NCBI GenBank assembly: GCA_007119835.1
Contig: SKOX01000288.1
Span: 1 to 5,858, forward strand
Direction: 5' to 3'
Source of the DNA: Paracoccaceae bacterium
GTDB lineage: Bacteria > Pseudomonadota > Alphaproteobacteria > Rhodobacterales > Rhodobacteraceae
Length of the DNA: 5,858 nucleotides
Numbering within the stretch: position 1 is the stretch's first letter; every line of letters starts with the position of its first letter. A program made the translations under genes and the position numbers. Below the pieces are notes generated by a model. That model made no database searches, had not been told where the DNA came from, and was given only the letters and a program-made list of their open reading frames with translations. This document shows positions 1 to 5,532 of this stretch, piece by piece.

Positions 1-2
1 AC

Positions 3-98
3 CTGATGCGACGCGGCCCCGGCAAGGACTCGCTCCGTCTCAAGCGAAAGGTCGCCGCCTGGGACGACGAGTACCTCGCAAGCCTCATCGGAAGGTGA
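3..98 (+). CDS. 3' end of an unidentified protein-coding frame (5' partial)
   Basis: An open frame enters from the left edge and ends at TGA 96-98. Its 31 visible residues end in ...[16 protein letters not shown]. The stretch is charged, with a basic cluster (KRK) followed by an acidic one (WDDE), and it has neither a membrane segment nor a motif I can name. I do not recognise the family. It stops about 20 bases before a truncated dehydrogenase begins, so it may be the tail of a gene, possibly from a mobile element, that was joined to that fragment by a rearrangement; this is inference. A chance open frame in GC-rich DNA is the main alternative, since only 96 bases are visible. Confidence 0.35.
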   Translation: MMRRGPGKDSLRLKRKVAAWDDEYLASLIGR

Positions 99-117
99 AC
101 CTTCGCCCGATTCCCCT

Positions 118-393
118 GGCGGCGTGGTCCAGCTTGCCCGCGCGCTGGCGAACGAGTGGGGGGCGAGCGGTGTCACCGTCAATGCTCTCGCCCCCGGCTA
201 CATCGCGACTGACAACACCGCCGCGCTTCAGGCCGACGCCGAACGCTCGCAAGCCATCCTGGCCCGGATCCCGCTTGCGCGCTGGGGCACGGCCGCGGAC
301 CTCGAAGGTCCTGTGGTCTTCCTCGCATCCGATGCTGCGCGTTATGTGAATGGCTCGGTGCTGACGGTCGATGGTGGCTGGATGGCACGATAG
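118..393 (+). pseudogene. kduD: KduD-like short-chain dehydrogenase, C-terminal remnant
   Basis: This frame encodes about 91 residues that match the C-terminal third of 2-dehydro-3-deoxy-D-gluconate 5-dehydrogenase / 2-deoxy-D-gluconate 3-dehydrogenase, an NAD(P)-dependent SDR enzyme of uronate breakdown, normally about 250 residues. Visible landmarks are [14 protein letters not shown], the SDR segment [13 protein letters not shown], the KduD-like block [20 protein letters not shown], and the family ending [16 protein letters not shown]. The recognisable homology begins directly after the place where the catalytic YxxxK motif should sit. The Rossmann TGxxxGxG motif, the catalytic Ser and the Tyr/Lys are all absent, so the fragment cannot be an active dehydrogenase. 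The frame itself stays open back to position 7, but the residues before 118 do not look like SDR sequence. A GTG at 124 could serve as a start but has no persuasive ribosome binding site. The symbol reflects resemblance; another SDR of the same subgroup is possible. Confidence 0.8.
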
Positions 394-423
394 GCAAGCC
401 TGTCGAGAGCAGAAGTCGCCGGA

Positions 424-439
424 GCGGTGCCGGAACCGC
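424..439 (+). terminator. Possible hairpin after the kduD remnant
   Basis: GCGGTGCCGGAACCGC is a 16-base near-perfect palindrome with seven of eight positions pairing. It starts 31 bases past the stop of the dehydrogenase remnant. It could be the surviving terminator stem of that gene. No T-run follows, so intrinsic termination is not established. Confidence 0.25.
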
Positions 440-627
440 AGATCAGCTTCATGTCTCGGCCGGCTCGGACGAAACGTGGCGGTGATACCCGCTGAGCAGA
501 AGAAGCGAACGTCCGGCCGTGCCTGCTGCAAGTCGGAAGCATCCGCGACAGGCCGACGCCAGCTTAAGGCCGCCCGCGCCGAAGGGCTTCATGCGGAGGT
601 TCGCGGAGGCCGAAGCTGGCGGTGCAG

Positions 628-641
628 GCGATCATGATCGC
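628..641. repeat. Perfect 14-bp palindrome
   Basis: GCGATCATGATCGC is a perfect inverted repeat with no spacer, lying in the gene-poor stretch. A loop-free palindrome of this kind suits a dimeric protein binding site better than a terminator. No nearby promoter or gene start makes an operator role concrete. Confidence 0.4.
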
Positions 642-779
642 GTCGCGGAACCAAGGTCGCACGGCCCATCGGCTCGCCGGAATACGATGACCGGAAGGCA
701 GCAGGTCGAGCGGGGAAGGACGACCGAAATCGCTTGGCCTAAAGACAGATCTGCGCCTGCCATCCTTCTCGGATGCTTG

Positions 780-827
780 GGAGGCGCCTCCGCAGCGGAC
801 ACCGGTGTCCAGCGCGGTGGACGCGCT
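780..827 (-). terminator. Three clustered dyads downstream of the class II reductase gene
   Basis: Reading away from the reductase stop on the - strand, three inverted repeats follow one another. The first is AGCGCG/CGCGCT with a 5-base loop (811-827). The second is the 14-base perfect palindrome GGACACCGGTGTCC (797-810), directly abutting the first. The third is the 12-base perfect palindrome GGAGGCGCCTCC (780-791), five bases further on. The first begins 17 bases past the stop codon, a usual distance for a transcript-end structure. There is no T-tract, so the cluster may be a Rho-assisted terminator or an mRNA 3' end stabiliser, and a protein-binding role is also possible. Confidence 0.4.
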
Positions 828-844
828 CAAACTCAGTGCCGGCT

Positions 845-3694
845 TTACCCGCACGCGCCGGTGTATCCGCAGGCCGTGCAGAAGTCGCAGCCGTCGCGGC
901 GGATGACGGTCGAATGGCCGCACTCCGGGCATCTGCGGCCGATGACCGGGCCCGCCGGCGTCTCCGCGCCCTCGACCGCACCGAGGAGGGCTGAGCCCGC
1001 GAGCGGGTAGCCGTCGGCGCCGAGAATGCCCAGCATCTCGTAGCGGTGAATGAGCAGGCGCGCGACATAGGCGATCGTCGAAGGCTGCACCGCCTGGCGA
1101 TCGCCGCCCGGAACCCGTGCGAAGAAGTCGCCCTGCGGCTCGGGGTGGTCCTTCAGGCCGCGGAGCTTCTTTCCGATCCAGGCCGGGTCGATGACCCGCA
1201 TGTCGAGCGACAGCGACTTCGTGAGGCCGTTGAACTCCGGTGGATATGCCCCTGAAAGCCAGACGGAAAACGGCCGCTTGCCGCCGTCGGGCAGAAGGCA
1301 TTCCTTGACGAACATGGCGAAGTCGTCGCCGGTGACCGGGTTGAGCACGTCGACGGTCCACGAGAGCGTGCCGTCGGGAGCCGACTTCGGCTCCTTCCGG
1401 GCGAAGAGGGCGTCGACGAGCGGCGTCTCCGGCGGAGCGTTGTCGAAGATCCCGAGATCGTCGCAGCGCCCGCGCAGGACGTGGGCGAAGGCGGAGACCG
1501 TGCCCGCCACCGGAACCGACCGGCCGTCGGGAGGCATGGCCGCGATGAACGGCGTGCCCGGTGTGCGCGCGAGGCTGTCGAGCTTCATGCGCAGCCAGGA
1601 ACGATCCTGGCTGCGCATGTCCATCGACAGGTTCTTGGCGAGCGCCCCCATGCCGCGCGGCGCGCGCTCGCCGGTGACCCAGACCTCGAAGGGCTGATTG
1701 CCGGCGGCGTCCTCGATATGCCCGACGAAGACCGCGAACCGGCCCTCCGGCGCCTCGACCATGTAGGTCCAGGAAGGCGAGCCGGCGGTCAGCTTCGGCC
1801 GGTGGGGCCAGCGCAGCGTCGCGAGCGCCACCTGCGGCGCCTCGGTGATCCGGATGCGCCGGTCCGGCTCGGTCTGGTCGAGATCCTGGGGTGCGTCGGC
1901 CTCCGTCGAGAGGACGGCGCCGAGCACCGGGTTCGGACGGTAGGTGGTGATGCCCTTCAGCCCCGCCTTCCAGGCGTCGAGGTAGAGGCTCTCGAAGGCC
2001 TCGAAGGGGTAGTCCTCCGGCACGTTGACGGTCTTCGAGATTGCCTGACAGACGAAGGGCTGGACGGCGGCCTGCATCAGCATGTGGTCGCGCGCCGGGA
2101 TCTCGAGCGCGGAGACGAAGGCGGGCGGAAGCGCCTCGGCATTGCCGCCCCGCGCGCGCCAGAGCCGCCAGGCGTGGTCCTCCACCCGGTACTCCCGGAT
2201 GCTGTCGTCCGCCTCGCGCTTGCGCCGGGTGTAGGTCCACGAGTAGGCCGGCTCGATCCCGTTCGAGGCGTTGTCGGCGAAGGCGAGGCTGATCGTGCCG
2301 GTGGGCGCGATCGAGAGCAGGTGCGAGTTCCTCAGCCCGTGCTCGCGAATGCCGGCGCGGATGTCGTCGGGCAGGCCCGCCGCCATGCCGGAGGCGAGGA
2401 GCTTATCGGCGTCGAGGAGCGGGAAGGGCGCCTTCTCCCGGGCGAGCGCGATCGAGGCGCGGTAGGCCGCGTCGCGCAGCTTGCGCGCGACCGTCGCCCC
2501 GAAGGCGCGGCCTGCGTCGCTGTCGTAGCGCAGGCCCATCAGGATCAGGGCGTCGCCCAGACCGGTGAAGCCCAGGCCGATGCGCCGCTTGGCCGCGGCC
2601 TCGGCCGATTGCTGGGGCAGGGGCCAGACGGTGGCGGTCAGCACGTTGTCGAGCATGCGCACGGCGACGGCGGCGTTTCGGGCGAAGGCCGCGTCGTCGA
2701 AGCGGGCGTCGGGCGTGAACGGGTCGCGGACGTATTCGCAGAGGTTGATCGAGCCGAGGCAGCAGCAGCCGTAGTCCGGGATCGGGATCTCGCCGCAGGG
2801 ATTGGTCGCGGTGATCGCCTCGCAATAGTGCAGGTTGTTCTCGCGGTTGATCGTGTCGAGGAACAGGACGCCCGGCTCCGCCGCCTCGTAGGTGTTCCGC
2901 ATCACGATCTGCCAGAGGTCGCGGGCGCGGATGGTCTCGTAGACCCAGAGGCCGTCGTCGCGGCGCCGGCCGGGGCGCCGCGGCCCGGGCTCGGCCTCGT
3001 GCACGAGCTCGAAGGGTGCGTCAGCCTCTACGGCGGCGAGGAAGGCGTCGGTGACGCCGATCGAGATGTTGAAGTTGTTGAGCCGACCCTTCTCGCGCTT
3101 GGCGGAGACGAAATCCAGGATGTCGGGATGGTCGCAGCGCAGCACGCCCATCTGGGCGCCGCGACGGGCGCCGGCGCTCTCGACCGTCGCGCAGGACTGG
3201 TCGAAGACGTGCATGTAGCTCACCGGGCCGGAGGCCGAGCTGTCGGTGCCATGCACGCGGGCGCCGCGCGGGCGAATCGCCGAGAAGTCATAGCCGACGC
3301 CGCCGCCGCGGCGCATTGTCTCGGCCGCCTCGCGGAGCGCGGGGTAGATCCCGGGCCTGCCGTCCTCGGTGTCCGAGATCGAGTCGCCGACCGGCTGCAC
3401 GAAGCAGTTGATCAGCGTGACCTCGCGGATCGCGGCACCGGCGGCTGCGTTGATCCGCCCGCCGGGAATGAAGCCAGCCTCGAGCGCGTCGAGGAAGACG
3501 GGCTCCCAGGCCGCGGGGTCCGCCTCGACGGCGGCCAGCGCCCGGGCGACGCGCCGGCGGACGGCGCGGGCCATGTCCGGCCCGTCGAGATCGGCTTCCG
3601 CGCCCTTGGCGTACTTCTCGCGCAGGACGTCGAGGCTGACCTCCTGCCAGCCGAGGTCGGCGGCGGTGACGGCGAAGGGCTCGGGCTTGTTCAT
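845..3694 (-). CDS. nrdJ: Adenosylcobalamin-dependent (class II) ribonucleotide reductase
   Basis: This cytoplasmic enzyme reduces ribonucleotides to deoxyribonucleotides, using adenosylcobalamin to generate the active-site thiyl radical, so it needs neither oxygen nor a small radical subunit. The 949 residues show the family landmarks in order: first redox cysteine in INCFVQP (C97); [18 protein letters not shown] (127-144); the catalytic loop NPCGE with N298, thiyl-radical C300 and E302; the second redox cysteine region [11 protein letters not shown] (308-318, C311 best aligned); the phosphate-binding APTGTISL (463-470); and ISKTVNVP (552-559). After about residue 635 come two copies of a TSCPD-like module (about 640-751 and 777-891), then a Cys-rich tail with C922, C925, C936, C939, C942 and C948 that likely combines a zinc ribbon with the redox relay. 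All catalytic residues are present. It is shorter than the roughly 1,200-residue B12-dependent reductases common in Alphaproteobacteria, so it belongs to the shorter NrdJ/NrdZ type. The ATG at 3694 is preceded by AAGGA with an 11-base spacer. No cobalamin riboswitch fits in the upstream gap. Confidence 0.95.
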   Translation of the reverse strand: MNKPEPFAVTAADLGWQEVSLDVLREKYAKGAEADLDGPDMARAVRRRVARALAAVEADPAAWEPVFLDALEAGFIPGGRINAAAGAAIREVTLINCFVQPVGDSISDTEDGRPGIYPALREAAETMRRGGGVGYDFSAIRPRGARVHGTDSSASGPVSYMHVFDQSCATVESAGARRGAQMGVLRCDHPDILDFVSAKREKGRLNNFNISIGVTDAFLAAVEADAPFELVHEAEPGPRRPGRRRDDGLWVYETIRARDLWQIVMRNTYEAAEPGVLFLDTINRENNLHYCEAITATNPCGEIPIPDYGCCCLGSINLCEYVRDPFTPDARFDDAAFARNAAVAVRMLDNVLTATVWPLPQQSAEAAAKRRIGLGFTGLGDALILMGLRYDSDAGRAFGATVARKLRDAAYRASIALAREKAPFPLLDADKLLASGMAAGLPDDIRAGIREHGLRNSHLLSIAPTGTISLAFADNASNGIEPAYSWTYTRRKREADDSIREYRVEDHAWRLWRARGGNAEALPPAFVSALEIPARDHMLMQAAVQPFVCQAISKTVNVPEDYPFEAFESLYLDAWKAGLKGITTYRPNPVLGAVLSTEADAPQDLDQTEPDRRIRITEAPQVALATLRWPHRPKLTAGSPSWTYMVEAPEGRFAVFVGHIEDAAGNQPFEVWVTGERAPRGMGALAKNLSMDMRSQDRSWLRMKLDSLARTPGTPFIAAMPPDGRSVPVAGTVSAFAHVLRGRCDDLGIFDNAPPETPLVDALFARKEPKSAPDGTLSWTVDVLNPVTGDDFAMFVKECLLPDGGKRPFSVWLSGAYPPEFNGLTKSLSLDMRVIDPAWIGKKLRGLKDHPEPQGDFFARVPGGDRQAVQPSTIAYVARLLIHRYEMLGILGADGYPLAGSALLGAVEGAETPAGPVIGRRCPECGHSTVIRRDGCDFCTACGYTGACG

Positions 3695-3705
3695 CGGAAG
3701 CCGGA

Positions 3706-3710
3706 TCCTT
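3706..3710 (-). promoter_or_regulatory. Ribosome binding site of nrdJ
   Basis: AAGGA on the - strand lies 11 bases before the ATG at 3694. The spacing is slightly long but this is the only purine-rich match nearby, and it supports the chosen start, which also gives a normal family N-terminus. Confidence 0.5.
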
Positions 3711-3741
3711 GTGGCTGGGCGGCGTGCGGCATGGCAGGGGC

Positions 3742-3768
3742 TTGCCGTCGCAATCTAGCGCGTATCTA
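3742..3768 (+). promoter_or_regulatory. Weak candidate promoter for the DUF1489 gene
   Basis: TTGCCG (3742-3747) and TATCTA (3763-3768) are separated by 15 bases and would start transcription about 30 bases before the ATG at 3806. The spacing is short of the usual 17 and the match is modest. The same short divergent spacer must also hold the nrdJ promoter, which I could not place. Confidence 0.25.
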
Positions 3769-3805
3769 GTGTCGAGGCGAGTCGCGTCCCTCAGCATCTG
3801 GCATC

Positions 3806-4219
3806 ATGACCGTGCATCTTCTCAAGCTCTGCGTCGGCGCCGATGGCGTCGAGGACCTCCTGGCCTGGCAGGTCGAGCGCTTCGGCGCGGGCCCCGCGGT
3901 GCACGTCACCAGGATGTGGCCGAAGCGGGAGGAGGAGATCCTCGCGGGCGGCTCGCTCTACTGGGTGTTCCGCAGCCTGGTTCTGGCGCGCCAACGGGTG
4001 CTTCGCCTCGACCGTCGGATCGGCGACGACGGGATCGTGCGTTGCGCGATCAGCCTCGACCGGGCGGCGGTTCGGGTCGCGCCGGTGCCGCGACGACCGT
4101 TTCAGGGCTGGCGCTACCTGTCGCCCGAGGACGCGCCGCCGGACCTCGAGGCCGGGGTGGCGGAGGGCGACCTGCCGACGCGGCTGCTCGCGGAGCTTGC
4201 CGAGATCGGGGTGCGCTAG
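3806..4219 (+). CDS. DUF1489 family protein
   Basis: A 137-residue soluble protein with no signal peptide or membrane segment. It matches the DUF1489 family, which I know mainly from Alphaproteobacteria and which has no established biochemical role. The recognisable conserved blocks are TRMWPKR (35-41), GGSLYWVFR (48-56), ARQRVLRL (61-68) and PRRPFQGWRYL followed by SPEDAPPDL (95-114). The density of Arg, Trp and Tyr in these blocks suggests a nucleic-acid or anionic-ligand surface, but that is only inference. Length is normal for the family and the gene looks complete. The ATG at 3806 fits the usual N-terminus (TVHLLKLCVG), but there is no good Shine-Dalgarno match just upstream. It is divergent from nrdJ and lies 53 bases ahead of the exported protein gene in the same direction. 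Nothing in the sequence links it functionally to either. Confidence 0.88.
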   Translation: MTVHLLKLCVGADGVEDLLAWQVERFGAGPAVHVTRMWPKREEEILAGGSLYWVFRSLVLARQRVLRLDRRIGDDGIVRCAISLDRAAVRVAPVPRRPFQGWRYLSPEDAPPDLEAGVAEGDLPTRLLAELAEIGVR

Positions 4220-4226
4220 CTATACC
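4197..4226 (+). promoter_or_regulatory. Candidate sigma-70-like promoter for the exported protein gene
   Basis: TTGCCG (4197-4202) and TATACC (4221-4226) are separated by 18 bases and span the last codons and stop of the DUF1489 gene. This would give the downstream gene its own transcript, starting near 4233. The match is moderate; co-transcription from upstream is equally possible. Confidence 0.35.
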
Positions 4227-4237
4227 TTCGTCAAACG

Positions 4238-4251
4238 GGCGGAAAGCCGCC
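4238..4251 (+). other. Small hairpin in the leader of the exported protein gene
   Basis: GGCGG and CCGCC pair around an AAAG loop, 21 bases ahead of the start codon and before the ribosome binding site. It has no T-tract, so it is not a standard terminator. It could mildly tune translation or be incidental. Confidence 0.25.
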
Positions 4252-4260
4252 GACGCGTAC

Positions 4261-4265
4261 GAGGG
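4261..4265 (+). promoter_or_regulatory. Ribosome binding site of the exported protein gene
   Basis: GAGGG sits 7 bases before the ATG at 4273. It supports that start, which also gives a complete signal peptide. Confidence 0.55.
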
Positions 4266-4272
4266 CAGGTGA

Positions 4273-4707
4273 ATGGCAGGATTCCGGACGGGCTTGGCGG
4301 CCGCCGTGGCGGTGGTCTGCATGGCGGCAAACGCCGAGGCGCAGCCCTTCAATTGGGACGAGATCGGGGCGGCCTTCTGCCGGGCGGCTGTGGCGGAGGA
4401 TCTGCGGAGCCTCGGGCCTGTCCTGTCGCCGTCGCTGCGGCAGAAGATCGAGGGGGCGGCGCGGCAGGGTGAGGTGAGCCCGCGGATGCTGCTGCAGGCC
4501 TATGACGCGCCGGCGCGATGCTCGGCCCGGACCCGGAACGCGGCGATCGTCGAGGTCAGGCGCGAGCCGGCGCAGGGTGCCGGATGGACGGACTATCTCG
4601 TGATGGTGCCAGAGGCGGACGGATCGACCCGGATCGACGACATCCTGTTCGCGACCCGGCGGAGCGACACCCTGCGCGAGCGGCTGAAGCTGGCGCTGGG
4701 GCGCTGA
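4273..4707 (+). CDS. Small exported (periplasmic) protein of unknown function
   Basis: A 144-residue protein whose first 23 residues form a typical Sec signal peptide: one Arg near the N-terminus, a hydrophobic core (LAAAVAVVCMAA), and a likely cleavage after AEA before Q24. C16 lies in the core but the preceding residues do not form a lipobox, so a lipoprotein is unlikely. The predicted mature domain is about 121 residues with only two cysteines, C36 and C83, which could form a disulfide in the periplasm. Its second half (about 88-135) alternates hydrophobic strands (AAIVEVRR, DYLVMVPEA, RIDDILF) and ends in a basic helix. This pattern resembles small NTF2-like or DUF3828-like periplasmic proteins, but I do not recognise the family and assign no function. 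It follows the DUF1489 gene by 53 bases on the same strand and converges on hisG. Confidence 0.75.
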   Translation: MAGFRTGLAAAVAVVCMAANAEAQPFNWDEIGAAFCRAAVAEDLRSLGPVLSPSLRQKIEGAARQGEVSPRMLLQAYDAPARCSARTRNAAIVEVRREPAQGAGWTDYLVMVPEADGSTRIDDILFATRRSDTLRERLKLALGR

Positions 4708-4750
4708 GACGGCGTTCCAGACCTGGACATGCTGTAACGCACCGCAGCTA

Positions 4751-4773
4751 GACGCGGCGGCGGTGGTCGCGTC
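4751..4773. terminator. Inverted repeat in the convergent spacer (left)
   Basis: GACGCG (4751-4756) and CGCGTC (4768-4773) pair perfectly around an 11-base loop, 43 bases past the stop of the exported protein gene and downstream of hisG on the other strand. The position suits a terminator for either transcript, but no T-run follows in either direction. Confidence 0.35.
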
Positions 4774-4806
4774 GAGCCGGTGCCGTTCAGGGCCTGCGCC
4801 CGGCTC
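4774..4806. terminator. Inverted repeat in the convergent spacer (right)
   Basis: GAGCCGG (4774-4780) and CCGGCTC (4800-4806) are perfect 7-base arms around 19 bases, starting at the base after the left repeat ends. A smaller hairpin, GGGC/GCCC (4790-4801), overlaps the right arm and would compete with it. On the hisG transcript the structure begins 18 bases after the stop codon, a natural place for termination. Confidence 0.4.
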
Positions 4807-4824
4807 CCGCGCGTTCTCCGGGGC

Positions 4825-5532
4825 TCAGGGCGCCGGGGCCGGGAGGCCGAGGCGCTCGGCGAGGGCGGCGAGGGCGGCGCGTGACGCTTCGTCCCACGCG
4901 GCCGCCTGCGTGGCGAAGAGGGTGGCCTCGCTCGCGAGGATCAGGCCGTCGGCCAGCACCTTCAGGTGGTTGTCGCGCAGGGTCGAGCCCGTCGTCGTGA
5001 TGTCGGCGATGGCCTCGGCGGTCAGGTTCTTGACGGTGCCCTCGGTCGCGCCCTGGCTGTCGACGAGCTGGTAGTCGGCGACGCCGCGGGCGCGGAAGAA
5101 GTCGCGCACGAGGTGGTGGTACTTGGTCGCGACCCGCAGCCGGTGGCCGTGGACGGCGCGGAAGTCGGCGGCGACCGCGTCGAGATCGGCCATGTCGAGG
5201 ACGTCGATCCATCCGGCGGGAACCGCGACGACGAGATCGGCGCGGCCGAAGCCGAGGGGCGCGAGCTCGGTCACGACGTCGGCCCAGCGCGGCACGTGCT
5301 CGCGCACCAGGTCCTGGCCGGTGATGCCGAGATGGATCCGGCCGCGGGCAAGCTCGGCGGGGATCTCGGCCGCCGACAGCAGCACCAGGTCGACGCCCGC
5401 GACACCGCGGACCCGGCCGGCGTATTCGCGCTCGGAGCCCGTGCGCTCCAGCGCGACGCCGCGCTCGGCGAACCAGGCGATCGCGTCGGCCTGCAGGCGG
5501 CCCTTGGAGGGGAGGCCGAGCTTCAGGGTCAC
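4825..5532 (-). CDS. hisG: ATP phosphoribosyltransferase catalytic subunit, short form
   Basis: HisG catalyses the first step of histidine synthesis, joining ATP and PRPP to form phosphoribosyl-ATP and pyrophosphate in the cytoplasm. The 235 residues begin LKLGLPSKGRLQ, the characteristic N-terminus. They continue through IHLGITGQDLV (66-76) and VDSQGATEGTVKNL (157-170) to the PRPP-binding loop DITTTGSTLRDN (177-188). The protein ends soon after the catalytic domain and lacks the C-terminal ACT-like regulatory domain of long-form HisG. It is therefore the short form, which needs HisZ for activity and histidine feedback; the gene directly upstream is indeed hisZ. The start is GTG at 5530-5532, chosen because it gives the family N-terminus and sits 4 bases after GGGAGG. 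The start overlaps the hisZ stop by four bases. The gene looks intact, with no missing key residue noted. Confidence 0.96.
   Translation of the reverse strand: MTLKLGLPSKGRLQADAIAWFAERGVALERTGSEREYAGRVRGVAGVDLVLLSAAEIPAELARGRIHLGITGQDLVREHVPRWADVVTELAPLGFGRADLVVAVPAGWIDVLDMADLDAVAADFRAVHGHRLRVATKYHHLVRDFFRARGVADYQLVDSQGATEGTVKNLTAEAIADITTTGSTLRDNHLKVLADGLILASEATLFATQAAAWDEASRAALAALAERLGLPAPAP

Larger units (their letters stand above)
394..844. other. Gene-poor intergenic stretch, possibly decayed sequence
   Basis: These 451 bases lie between the truncated dehydrogenase and the convergent reductase gene. The open frames crossing them have low-complexity, Arg-rich translations with no recognisable motif, and none has a convincing start with a ribosome binding site. 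Short runs are less GC-rich than the flanking genes, for example around 490-510 and 735-755. What can be seen is structural: near-perfect palindromes at 424-439 and 628-641, and a cluster of dyads at 780-827. Together with the truncated gene to the left, this fits a decayed or rearranged region, which is inference. Confidence 0.5.

Noticed and set aside
85..531. - strand open frame of 148 codons over the dehydrogenase remnant
   Set aside because: It overlaps a recognisable SDR fragment on the other strand and has an Arg/Pro-rich translation with no known motif.
229..560. The 12-mer CAGGCCGACGCC occurring at 229-240 and 549-560
   Set aside because: The similarity does not extend beyond the 12 bases, and such GC-rich words recur by chance in DNA of this composition. 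It is not evidence of a duplication.
564..2240. Long - strand frame of 558 codons overlapping the reductase and running past its stop
   Set aside because: Most of it is a shifted shadow of the reductase. The part beyond the stop (564-844) has no start with a binding site and no recognisable motif.
1481..3769. Long open frame of 762 codons on the + strand opposite the reductase gene
   Set aside because: It lies antisense to a reductase with every catalytic motif. Its translation is a Gly/Arg/Asp/Val-rich mix with no domain, as expected for the mirror frame of GC-rich coding DNA.
4310..4325. Possible lipoprotein signal around C16 of the exported protein
   Set aside because: The residues before the cysteine (AVV) do not fit a lipobox, which needs a small residue such as Gly, Ala or Ser just before Cys, and a better Sec cleavage site follows at AEA.
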